11,796 nucleotides of DNA from Lentisphaerota bacterium (GTDB lineage: Bacteria; Verrucomicrobiota; Lentisphaeria; Oligosphaerales; PUNB01). Position numbers and translations under genes: made by a program. Positions 1-5,510 of this stretch are shown piece after piece (position 1 is the first letter of the stretch; each line of letters begins with the position of its first letter). The stretch is taken from positions 1-11,796 of the forward strand of contig PUNB01000209.1 of the NCBI GenBank assembly GCA_003552565.1. The letters are read 5' to 3'. A model generated the notes under the pieces. The model was not told where the DNA came from and made no database searches. It saw only the letters and a program-made list of their open reading frames with translations.

Positions 1-1394
1 CCGCTGGAGCCGATGTAACGGGCGCCGCGCGATACGATCGCTCCGACATCCAGCACCGCTTCCTTGCCTGCCGGAATGCCGGCGAAGATATTCATGACAC
101 CGTTTTCCGCCAGATGCGGGACCGCGCTGTTTATCACCGGCACAGCCGGCACCAGCATGACGATGTCATCAAAGCCGGCGGGAGAAAATTCTTTGACCGC
201 GTTCAGGAATTCTCGTTCGCTGGGAAAGTCTTTCGGATTCAGGGTTTTAATTTCTTTGCCGCGTTTCCGCGCCTCCGGCAGCATGAATTTTTCGACTCTG
301 GCCAGTCTTTCCTGGTCCAGGTCGGTTACCAGGATACGTGAGGGGCCTTCTTCATTTTCAATTGCCAGCTGGGTGTGCATCTGCCCCATGGCGCCGGCGC
401 CCCCGACAAGCCAGCAGGAACCGCCGGAACAGAGTTGGGAACGAACATTGCGACCGTAAGCCTGATCAATCTGCGCGGTTTCGGTGCCTTGGTAAAACCA
501 GTCCCGGTAATGAATACTGCCGACATCAAAACTGCATTCGCCGCGGAAACCGGGCCCGACAAAGCTGATTACGGCTCCTTTCTCCCCAAGTCGGGAGAGT
601 TTCACCGCCAGACCCTGGTCTTTGATCCCGCATAGAACTATATCGTCATAGGTTGTTTCTTCAGCTTCCGACACTTCATTAAGCAGTCTAAACTCAGCTT
701 TAGGCATGGCCGCGCGCAGGTTGTCCAAGGTGGCCGGGTTAAGGTTCAGGCACTCCACCAAGGCCGGAGCGCCGTTTTCAGCCAAAGCTTCGCCAGTGAA
801 GCTGTAAGTATGCTGGTGTTCGGGCTCCATCGCCGCCAGCATTTTGCCGGCACTCTTCACACGGGTGCGCGGTTCGATCATATAACTTGCTATCACGCAG
901 GTCCAGGGTTCGATCAGCGCCGCGATTGCCGCCGGTACATGGTCGGCCAGGGGAAGCAGGTATGAGCCCTCGTCGCCATTAAGAACCCGCTGGTCAATAA
1001 TGCTGTACTGCGCCATTGCGCCGTTAATTGCGTAACCGTAAGCGTACCCGACTCCATTAACGTAAATGTCAGCTTGAATAATATAACGGGTGCCCGGCGG
1101 ATATTCGCTCGCCAGCTCCTCCGAGCCGGCTTCCACCACTGTCATGACCGCTTCATGCCCGGGAATTACCGGGTTTTTGGAGAGGTTTTCCGAATGCACC
1201 CGCGGGTGCTCCTCACCGGCGCGTATCAGTTTGATGTCGGAAAAACAAAGTCCGACAGCGTCAATACGCACCAGCAGTTCTCCCGCCTGCGGTTTCGGTA
1301 TCGGCCAGACGCAGGGGGCGCCTTGAAAGCCGAGATTGTCAAGTCCCACTCCGTGGAGCGGCCAGCAAAGCATGTTATCTCGTTCCGCGGTCAT
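1..1394 (-). CDS. Zinc-type medium-chain alcohol/polyol dehydrogenase-like protein, 3' end outside window
   Basis: The frame is open from an ATG at 1394 to the left edge (464 codons, no stop), so the C-terminus is missing. The N-terminal half is an MDR catalytic domain: Cys50 in a GLCFSDIK context, His80-Glu81 in PGHE, and Glu162 in IEPW are the expected catalytic-zinc ligands. The four-cysteine structural-zinc lobe is absent. A GxGxxG dinucleotide motif (G332, G334, G337) is followed by Asp358 at the end of the next strand, which suggests NAD(H). About 165 residues separate the IEPW motif from this GxGxxG, far more than in an ordinary ~350-residue MDR enzyme. The interval itself looks like an alpha/beta nucleotide-binding-type unit (DDIVLCGIKDQG near 250-261). 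Closest in feel to sugar-alcohol or sorbose-phosphate reductases; the substrate is unknown. Met8 (1373) is an alternative start, preceded by GGAACGAG. Divergent from rnk. Confidence 0.85.
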   Translation of the reverse strand, partial: MTAERDNMLCWPLHGVGLDNLGFQGAPCVWPIPKPQAGELLVRIDAVGLCFSDIKLIRAGEEHPRVHSENLSKNPVIPGHEAVMTVVEAGSEELASEYPPGTRYIIQADIYVNGVGYAYGYAINGAMAQYSIIDQRVLNGDEGSYLLPLADHVPAAIAALIEPWTCVIASYMIEPRTRVKSAGKMLAAMEPEHQHTYSFTGEALAENGAPALVECLNLNPATLDNLRAAMPKAEFRLLNEVSEAEETTYDDIVLCGIKDQGLAVKLSRLGEKGAVISFVGPGFRGECSFDVGSIHYRDWFYQGTETAQIDQAYGRNVRSQLCSGGSCWLVGGAGAMGQMHTQLAIENEEGPSRILVTDLDQERLARVEKFMLPEARKRGKEIKTLNPKDFPSEREFLNAVKEFSPAGFDDIVMLVPAVPVINSAVPHLAENGVMNIFAGIPAGKEAVLDVGAIVSRGARYIGSS

Positions 1395-1521
1395 AATAAT
1401 AACTTTTTTCAGATTTTGGTTTTTGTTTACACCGCCGTTTTAAATCGGTTCATGACGATTGAGGTTATATCACAAGCATCTCATGGGATGGTCTGGTTGG
1501 CTTTGTCCCGAACCTTGTCCC

Positions 1522-1542
1522 GAATCCGCCTCAGGCGGATTC
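1522..1542. repeat. Perfect palindromic hairpin, GAATCCGCC arms
   Basis: GAATCCGCC at 1522-1530 and GGCGGATTC at 1534-1542 form a 9-bp perfect stem around the loop TCA. Flanking ACCTTG and CCAAGGT (about 1511-1553) extend the symmetry with mismatches. The core TCCGCCTxAGGCGGA reappears in degraded form at 10731-10745, so this looks like a dispersed palindromic repeat rather than a terminator; there is no T-tract. It lies in the divergent spacer between the dehydrogenase and rnk. Confidence 0.6.
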
Positions 1543-1574
1543 CGAACCAAGGTCGAAGCCCAGCCGGCGCTCAC

Positions 1575-1610
1575 AGCATGGGCGTGAGCCCTTTCCGGAC
1601 GGGGTCTAAC
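1575..1610 (+). repeat. Dispersed repeat, copy 1 (CTTTCCGGACGGGGT core)
   Basis: This stretch matches 5104-5139 at 29 of 36 positions, including an identical leading AGCATGGG and the 15-base core CTTTCCGGACGGGGT. It overlaps a small inverted repeat (GCTCAC at 1569-1574 and GTGAGC at 1584-1589). Both copies are noncoding, next to gene ends or starts. With the adjacent hairpin at 1522-1542 it fills most of the 1395-1830 spacer, which holds no recognisable gene. Confidence 0.6.
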
Positions 1611-1732
1611 TGAGGGCACCGACAAATCCGAACTCCTGAGCACAAAAAAGGCGAAAATTTTCCCATTTCTTCGAGTTATGGGATGACAGTGAATATAATT
1701 CTTGAAATTGAACTTGCCATTCTATTTCGCGC

Positions 1733-1760
1733 TTGACTTTTGTGGTTGATGAAGTAGGTT
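1733..1760 (+). promoter_or_regulatory. Possible sigma-70-type promoter for rnk
   Basis: TTGACT at 1733-1738 is a good -35 match. Sixteen bases later TAGGTT (1755-1760) is a mediocre -10. A start near 1767 would give a leader of about 60 bases to the rnk ATG at 1831. CATAAT at 1763-1768 looks more like a -10 but is 24 bases from the -35, too far. No other convincing pair precedes the gene. Tentative. Confidence 0.3.
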
Positions 1761-1830
1761 CTCATAATGATTTCCGAATTTAGATTTGTTGAAAAACTGA
1801 ATAAATCAAGATTGAAAAGGATAATTGCGT

Positions 1831-2262
1831 ATGCCTGCGGCAAGAAAGAAAAAAGAAAGTAAAATTTATATTGCTGAAGATGATCTTCGACGACTGACGA
1901 GGCTGCTGGATAATTTGGAGGCCTCGCAAGGGCAGAATATTGACTCCGGCATAGAGCTTCTGCGTCATGAACTCGGTCGCGCCAAGGTTATGTCAGAGGA
2001 TAAGATCCCGGGCGATGTAATTACTATGGACAGCCGGTTTCGCATTCGGGATATTGACAGCGGCAACGAGTTTGTTTACACTTTGGCTTGGCCGGAAGAA
2101 GCCGATGTGCAAGAGAACAAGATTTCCATTCTCGCTCCGGTCGGCACCGGTCTGCTGGGGTACCGAGTCGGCGACACCGTGGAATGGCCGGTTCCCGCCG
2201 GAGTGCGACGCTTCAAGGTGGAAGAGGTGCTCTACCAGCCGGAAGCCGGGAACAAAGAGTGA
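1831..2262 (+). CDS. rnk: Rnk-type regulator with GreA/GreB C-terminal (FKBP-like) domain
   Basis: A 143-residue protein. A basic, helical N-terminal segment (residues 1-55) is followed by a GreA/GreB C-terminal-like domain (about 58-138) with the block SILAPVGTGLLGYRVGDTVE and then WPVPAGVRRF, near-diagnostic of Rnk, the protein named regulator of nucleoside diphosphate kinase. Rnk proteins bind RNA polymerase near the secondary channel like Gre factors, but their short N-terminal coiled coil lacks the acidic cleavage tip. E. coli Rnk is 136 residues, so this is full length. ATG 1831 is preferred over the in-frame TTG at 1825 because AAGGA (1817-1821) sits 9 bases before the ATG but only 3 before the TTG. 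It is monocistronic, divergent from the dehydrogenase and convergent with hisF. Its target in this organism cannot be read from the sequence. Confidence 0.88.
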   Translation: MPAARKKKESKIYIAEDDLRRLTRLLDNLEASQGQNIDSGIELLRHELGRAKVMSEDKIPGDVITMDSRFRIRDIDSGNEFVYTLAWPEEADVQENKISILAPVGTGLLGYRVGDTVEWPVPAGVRRFKVEEVLYQPEAGNKE

Positions 2263-2384
2263 AGAAGACGTCGGAAAAACAATGAGGCTAAAACAGCCGC
2301 AGGACGATATAGTGGCCAAAAACGGTTGACGAGTGTCAAGCACTGGTGTTTTTTAATCTGAAAATGTGTCTCACCCCTTAATCA

Positions 2385-2431
2385 GTAAGTTGTGAATGGC
2401 AAGTCGTCATATTTTACAATTCACAACTTAC
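2385..2431. repeat. Inverted repeat with 13-bp perfect arms
   Basis: GTAAGTTGTGAAT (2385-2397) and its exact complement ATTCACAACTTAC (2419-2431) enclose a 21-base loop. There is no T-tract, so it is a poor intrinsic terminator; it looks more like a small palindromic repeat or RNA-stabilising hairpin. It lies downstream of rnk in the convergent rnk/hisF spacer. Confidence 0.6.
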
Positions 2432-2475
2432 AGCCAATCTTCTTCCCGCAGAAAATATTCCTTTCCCTTATGGTA

Positions 2476-2496
2476 AAATAGGGGTTTCCCCTATTT
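2476..2496. terminator. Candidate bidirectional terminator between rnk and hisF
   Basis: AAATAGGGG (2476-2484), loop TTT, and CCCCTATTT (2488-2496) form a perfect 9-bp stem with A-runs on one side and T-runs on the other, symmetrical as in bidirectional intrinsic terminators. It lies between two convergent genes, 213 bases after the rnk stop and 181 bases beyond the hisF stop. The U-tract is short in both directions (UUUU on the hisF strand). A second hairpin at 2511-2532 (AACTGTTAC, TTT, GTAACCAGTT) lies next to it. Confidence 0.45.
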
Positions 2497-2563
2497 CATT
2501 CCCGCCTTCAAACTGTTACTTTGTAACCAGTTGCATTCTGAATCAGCCCCTCGTAAAAATAAT

Positions 2564-2634
2564 AAGGAGGTAAAGGTCGAGAAAGGAGGTGTCTGCTCAA
2601 AACAAAGGAGGCTTTGCTCGAATATACAAGGAGG
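2564..2634. repeat. Array of four AAGGAGG (complement CCTCCTT) heptamers
   Basis: AAGGAGG occurs exactly at 2564-2570, 2583-2589, 2605-2611 and 2628-2634, with starts 19, 22 and 23 bases apart. The units also share a less conserved G-TC-rich element after each heptamer. On the plus strand these are consensus Shine-Dalgarno sequences, but none has a start codon at a sensible distance apart from chance near-hits. On the minus strand they are CCUCCUU, the anti-Shine-Dalgarno sequence, lying between the hisF stop and the candidate terminator at 2476-2496 and so potentially in the hisF 3' UTR. Function unknown. Confidence 0.7.
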
Positions 2635-2677
2635 CAGCGGTCTCGTTCGGTAATTTTCACCGGCGGGATCGCTTTTT

Positions 2678-3439
2678 TTATAGTTTAACTCCGTTTTCCC
2701 GCAAGTACTGTTTTAGCTGTGGAATCTGAATGGTGTTGAAATGAAAAACCGAGGCGGCCAGAAGAATCTCGGCACCGGCTTGTGCCGCCTGCAGAAAATG
2801 TTCCATGGTACCGGCGCCGCCGCTGGCGACAATGGCGGCGGAGACAGCCCGGGACAAGGTTTTGATCAACGGCAGGTCATAGCCGGTGCGCGCGCCGTCC
2901 GTTGCTTTGCTGGTCGGCAGAATGGTGGAAACTCCCCAGCGGTCGATGGTTTCGGCCCAGCGGACTCCATCCTCGCCGGTGGCAGTGCGGCCGCCGTCAA
3001 TATAGACTTCGTAGCCGCTGGGTAGACTTGCGTTGCGGTCGACATCGATCGCCGCGACAATTTTGTCCGGGCCGAACTCCTGGACCAGACTCGGGATCAG
3101 GTCGGGGTTTCTATAAGCGGCGCTGGAAATAGATATTCGGTCAGCGCCGGCTTGCAGTACCGCTCGGGCTCCGTCCAGGGAAGAAATGCCGCCGCCGACA
3201 GTTAAAGGGACAGTGCAGACCTCGGCTACCCGGCGGACGGTTTCGAGTATGGTTCCCCGGTCTTCAACGGTGGCTGTAATGTCGAGGAATGTAAGTTCAT
3301 CGGCGCCCGCCTGTATATAAGCCTGGGCGCAGGAGACGGGATCCCCAGCGTCACGCAGGTCGACAAAATGAACTCCCTTGACGACCCGGCCATTGTGTAT
3401 ATCCAGACAGGGCATGATGCGGATAGATTTTTCGGTCAT
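2678..3439 (-). CDS. hisF: Imidazole glycerol phosphate synthase, cyclase subunit HisF
   Basis: A 253-residue (beta/alpha)8 barrel. HisF takes ammonia delivered by the glutaminase HisH and converts PRFAR to imidazole glycerol phosphate and AICAR in histidine synthesis (cytoplasm). The family signature is clear: MPCLDIHNGRVVKGVHF at the N-terminus with catalytic Asp13, FLDITA at 51-56, VGGGIS at 81-86, catalytic Asp132 in AAIDVDRN, ASGGAG at 205-210 and AASVFHF at 228-234. ATG 3439 gives the family's usual length and places Asp13 correctly; the frame stays open upstream to 3571, but that extension resembles no HisF N-terminus. The Shine-Dalgarno is weak (AAAGG about 11 bases upstream). The loop usually TSxDRDGT reads TSKATDGA (176-183), with the second Asp and the Gly kept. 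No hisH or other his gene is in the window, so HisH must be encoded elsewhere. Confidence 0.93.
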   Translation of the reverse strand: MTEKSIRIMPCLDIHNGRVVKGVHFVDLRDAGDPVSCAQAYIQAGADELTFLDITATVEDRGTILETVRRVAEVCTVPLTVGGGISSLDGARAVLQAGADRISISSAAYRNPDLIPSLVQEFGPDKIVAAIDVDRNASLPSGYEVYIDGGRTATGEDGVRWAETIDRWGVSTILPTSKATDGARTGYDLPLIKTLSRAVSAAIVASGGAGTMEHFLQAAQAGAEILLAASVFHFNTIQIPQLKQYLRENGVKL

Positions 3440-3948
3440 TGCAGAGTTACCTTTTTTAGTAGTTAAAAAGACGGTTGTACGGTATGTCATGATGGCAATA
3501 AAGCCTCTCGAAGAGCCGTCATGCAGTCGTCCTCGAGTCAATTTACCGCCTTGAAGCGGATTGTCGAACATATTTCCCGAATCCTATAGATAATTTGGTG
3601 ACGTTATATTTGGAGCTGCTGGTGCGGCATATCTGTATCCGCATAGCAGAGATCGCCTCTGCGGATTGTCTTGAGCAGCCCTCCAATTTGCTTTTATAAA
3701 ACCTTCCTCTATATTGTTCGCTGTTCTTTCCAAGGCTGCAATAAGGAGAGGATTGCCATAAAGCGGCCGTTGTGTGTTGAGTATCCTGGAGCCTGTTATT
3801 ATGTCATTAGACATGGAAACGCCTGGCTTTTTTCTTCCAAGCCGAGAAACCGGCAAAGGGCTGCTTTTTGAACGGAATGTTGATTGATAACTCAAAGGGG
3901 AAAAAACTTGTTCCATTGTTGTAACAATTCTAAACTTGGAGGAATATA
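3440..3948. other. Divergent hisF / response-regulator spacer, no gene recognised
   Basis: This 509-base spacer holds the upstream regions of hisF (minus) and the response regulator (plus). Reading frames of 66 (plus) and 110 (minus) residues exist within it, but neither resembles a known protein or has a good ribosome binding site. A small inverted repeat, ATCCGCA (3639-3645) with TGCGGAT (3660-3666), is present. No convincing -35/-10 pair was found for either gene. Confidence 0.5.
3915..3928. promoter_or_regulatory. Small palindrome just upstream of the response regulator
   Basis: ATTGTT (3915-3920) and AACAAT (3923-3928) form 6-base inverted arms separated by GT, ending 8 bases before the GGAGGA ribosome binding site (3938-3943) of the gene starting at 3949. 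The spacing suits an operator for autoregulation or a small leader structure. A 14-base palindrome in AT-rich DNA can arise by chance. Confidence 0.25.
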
Positions 3949-4320
3949 ATGGCGGAACGAAAAAAGATACTGATTGTTGACGACGACATGAAAACGATTG
4001 AGGTGCTTACCAGAATTCTGCAAGGCGCGGGGTATGCGGTAAGGGGGTCTCTGGACTCTTATCAGGGAGTGGCAACAGCTCATAAAGAGCAGCCGGACCT
4101 TATAATTCTTGATTTGATGATGCCTGCAGGCGGCGGAATGAATGTTTTAAACAGTTTAAAGCTGTCAACTAATACCAACCTTATTCCTATACTTGTCTTA
4201 ACGGGTATTCAGGACGAGAGCTATCGAGAGGAAGTTTTCAGCAAAGGCGTAAACGAGTATTTAGAAAAACCTTACGATAGTGATGAGCTGCTGGCGGTCA
4301 TAGAGAAAATAATCGGATAG
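3949..4320 (+). CDS. Single-domain response regulator (receiver only)
   Basis: A 123-residue CheY-like receiver domain with no output domain. Acidic pocket Asp11-Asp12-Asp13 (ILIVDDDM), phosphoacceptor Asp55 in LIILDLMMP, switch Thr85 in VLTG, and invariant Lys107 in LEKPYD are all present, so phosphorylation should be possible. GGAGGA ends 5 bases before the ATG, a strong ribosome binding site. The histidine kinase follows after 13 bases on the same strand, so the two probably form a cognate pair in one operon. Lacking a DNA-binding domain, the regulator must act by protein contact, by feedback on the kinase, or as a phosphorelay intermediate; the target is not visible here. The genes are more AT-rich than the surrounding minus-strand genes. 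Confidence 0.92.
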   Translation: MAERKKILIVDDDMKTIEVLTRILQGAGYAVRGSLDSYQGVATAHKEQPDLIILDLMMPAGGGMNVLNSLKLSTNTNLIPILVLTGIQDESYREEVFSKGVNEYLEKPYDSDELLAVIEKIIG

Positions 4321-4333
4321 GGGCTGGTTATAT

Positions 4334-5083
4334 ATGGCAAACGAAATACAAAACGGAAAATCCAGTAGAAATGCAAGTAACGGCGAGGGGGAGGTGACTG
4401 AGCGGATGGAAGAGGCAAAAACGCGCGCCTTGGCCGAAATGGCTGACGTTATCGGTCATGATTTAAAAAATTCTCTATCAAACATAAAAAATTGTCTTTA
4501 TCTTATTAAAAAAGCAGTCGACAGCCAGGATGCAACAGCCAATCGGATGGTTGAGATCATTGAACAGGAGGTCGACAGTTCTACCGGGATGCTTAACAAT
4601 CTCACCGGTTATGCTCGCCATCGTCCGCCGTTTTTAAGCAGCATATCAGTTGGAGATTTGATTGAAGAAACAATCGCCGAGATAGAATTGCCTGAACAAA
4701 TAAAGATTGATAAAAATATTCAGTCGGACTTGCCCTGTTATAACCTGGATAAAGGCGAAATCAAGTTGGCTCTCCTCAATATAATCAGCAATGCAGCGGA
4801 AGCTTACGAATCCGGAGAAGGATTGATTGAGTTAAAAGCATTCACAGACACTGACAAGGGCAAGCTGAAGATAGTAATCCGTGACCACGGCAAAGGCATA
4901 GAACCGGAAAAGCTGGAGGAAGTCTGCAAACCTTTTACTTCGACAAAAAACGGCAGAACCGGTCTCGGTATGGCTGCGGCAAAGAGATTAGCTGAGAGAA
5001 ATCACGGCAGTCTGGATATCTCCTCTGAACCAGGCTGCGGAACCGAAGTTGTCATCTCTTTATCGATGATGCTCAGTTCATGA
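4334..5083 (+). CDS. Soluble sensor-less histidine kinase
   Basis: A 249-residue cytoplasmic kinase without transmembrane helices. After a polar, low-complexity leader (about 1-22) comes a HisKA-type dimerisation region with phosphoacceptor His42 in VIGHDLKNSLSNI. The HATPase_c domain (about 104-247) has its N-box at Asn153 (NIISNAAEAY), G1 box Asp184-x-Gly186-x-Gly188, F-box KPFTSTK (199-205) and G2 box GRTGLGMAAAKRL. All residues for ATP binding and autophosphorylation are present. There is no PAS, GAF or periplasmic input domain, so the signal must come through a partner, possibly the adjacent receiver protein. It starts 13 bases after that gene; the ribosome binding site is weak (a GGGG run), which fits translational coupling. 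It converges on rpe across a 427-base spacer. Confidence 0.92.
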   Translation: MANEIQNGKSSRNASNGEGEVTERMEEAKTRALAEMADVIGHDLKNSLSNIKNCLYLIKKAVDSQDATANRMVEIIEQEVDSSTGMLNNLTGYARHRPPFLSSISVGDLIEETIAEIELPEQIKIDKNIQSDLPCYNLDKGEIKLALLNIISNAAEAYESGEGLIELKAFTDTDKGKLKIVIRDHGKGIEPEKLEEVCKPFTSTKNGRTGLGMAAAKRLAERNHGSLDISSEPGCGTEVVISLSMMLSS

Positions 5084-5103
5084 AGGCTTATAAAACAAGC
5101 GGG

Positions 5104-5139
5104 AGCATGGGTATGATACCTTTCCGGACGGGGTTTAGA
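5104..5139 (+). repeat. Dispersed repeat, copy 2 (CTTTCCGGACGGGGT core)
   Basis: This is the second copy of the element at 1575-1610, in the same orientation, 29 of 36 bases identical. It starts 21 bases after the kinase stop codon and ends 25 bases before the tspO relic. A shorter match, GATACCTTTCCGGA (5115-5128), recurs at 5462-5475 on the other side of the relic. Confidence 0.6.
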
Positions 5140-5164
5140 CAATGGGCGCCCATACATTATTAGC

Positions 5165-5278
5165 TTAAAGCAGCGCGGGGTTTGAGCGCCATGCTGTAAA
5201 AGCCAGGGCCGCAGCAAAGGTAACCCAGCCCAGATATGGAAGCAGTGAAATCCCCGCAAGCGGTTTTATCTTGATATT
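5165..5278 (-). pseudogene. tspO: C-terminal relic of a TspO/MBR family membrane protein
   Basis: Read on the minus strand, about 37 codons end at a TAA (5165-5167). They translate with the hallmark C-terminus of TspO/MBR proteins: an IKPLAG lead-in, then LLPYLGWVTFAAALAFTAW and a short polar tail. This corresponds to the fifth transmembrane helix with its PYLxWVxFA motif. TspO is a five-helix tryptophan-rich membrane protein of about 150-180 residues that binds porphyrins. Here the similarity stops at about 5278 and an in-frame TAA occurs at 5303-5305; no start codon, ribosome binding site or earlier helices are visible upstream. I infer a truncated, decayed gene. The alternative, a chance hydrophobic stretch, is unlikely given the motif order. 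It is flanked by copies of a dispersed repeat. Confidence 0.6.
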
Positions 5279-5327
5279 TTGGTCATGTTTGCTCGATAAG
5301 GGTTATAAAGCCTCCTGAAGGTAATTC

Positions 5328-5392
5328 AGTAACCGCGGGTCCGGACCGCGGAAGTATTTCGAGCGTCGACCGTCCGGAGTCCGGTCGTTACT
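5328..5392. other. Compact multi-hairpin (possible three-way junction) structure
   Basis: AGTAA (5328-5332) pairs with TTACT (5388-5392), enclosing two GC-rich hairpins that abut it: CCGCGG (5333-5338) with CCGCGG (5346-5351), and CGACCG (5367-5372) with CGGTCG (5382-5387), joined by a 15-base linker. Beyond it, GGGCAGGCA and TGCCTTGCCC (5396-5423), and GCCCC/GGGGC (5420-5439), give further stems. The region lies downstream of rpe (minus) and of the kinase (plus) and is noncoding. It may be a 3' UTR structure, a small RNA or a palindromic repeat element; no known riboswitch was recognised. Confidence 0.4.
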
Positions 5393-5461
5393 TGCGGGCA
5401 GGCAGGCGGTACTTGCCTTGCCCCGTGCGAAAAGGGGGCGTATGAACTTTAAGTCTCCGGA

Positions 5462-5475
5462 GATACCTTTCCGGA
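5462..5475 (+). repeat. Partial third copy of the dispersed repeat
   Basis: GATACCTTTCCGGA is identical to 5115-5128 in copy 2; the sequence then diverges, with only weak resemblance (AGAC) further on. It brackets the tspO relic together with copy 2, in direct orientation 347 bases apart. Confidence 0.4.
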
Positions 5476-5510
5476 TGCCCTCAGACTAGCGGGGCGGTGA
5501 GTGGGCAAGG

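Noticed and set aside
1074..1613. Plus-strand frame of 179 residues opposite the dehydrogenase
   Set aside because: It is a shadow of a well-supported minus-strand gene and runs into repeat DNA; the translated sequence has no family features.
1763..1768. CATAAT as the -10 element of the rnk promoter
   Set aside because: It is 24 bases from the TTGACT box, outside usable spacing.
2641..2675. Plus-strand intrinsic terminator before the run of seven Ts
   Set aside because: The nearest stems (GCG/CGC, or CGGT/ACCG further off) are only 3-4 bp; too weak to call as a terminator.
2589..2729. Small plus-strand frame starting with GTG inside the AAGGAGG array (about 46 codons)
   Set aside because: The GTG overlaps the heptamer itself, so no ribosome binding site is correctly spaced, and the frame runs into hisF on the opposite strand.
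3440..3571. In-frame N-terminal extension of hisF up to an ATG at 3571
   Set aside because: The extra 44 residues match no HisF N-terminus; starting at 3439 gives the standard length and places the first catalytic Asp correctly.
3820..3875. Possible cyclic-di-GMP or other riboswitch upstream of the response regulator
   Set aside because: Fragments such as GCAAAGGG looked suggestive, but the conserved core and paired arms of the known class are absent.
3584..3916. Minus-strand reading frame of 110 residues between hisF and the response regulator
   Set aside because: No recognisable motif, poor start context and low-complexity composition; probably spurious.
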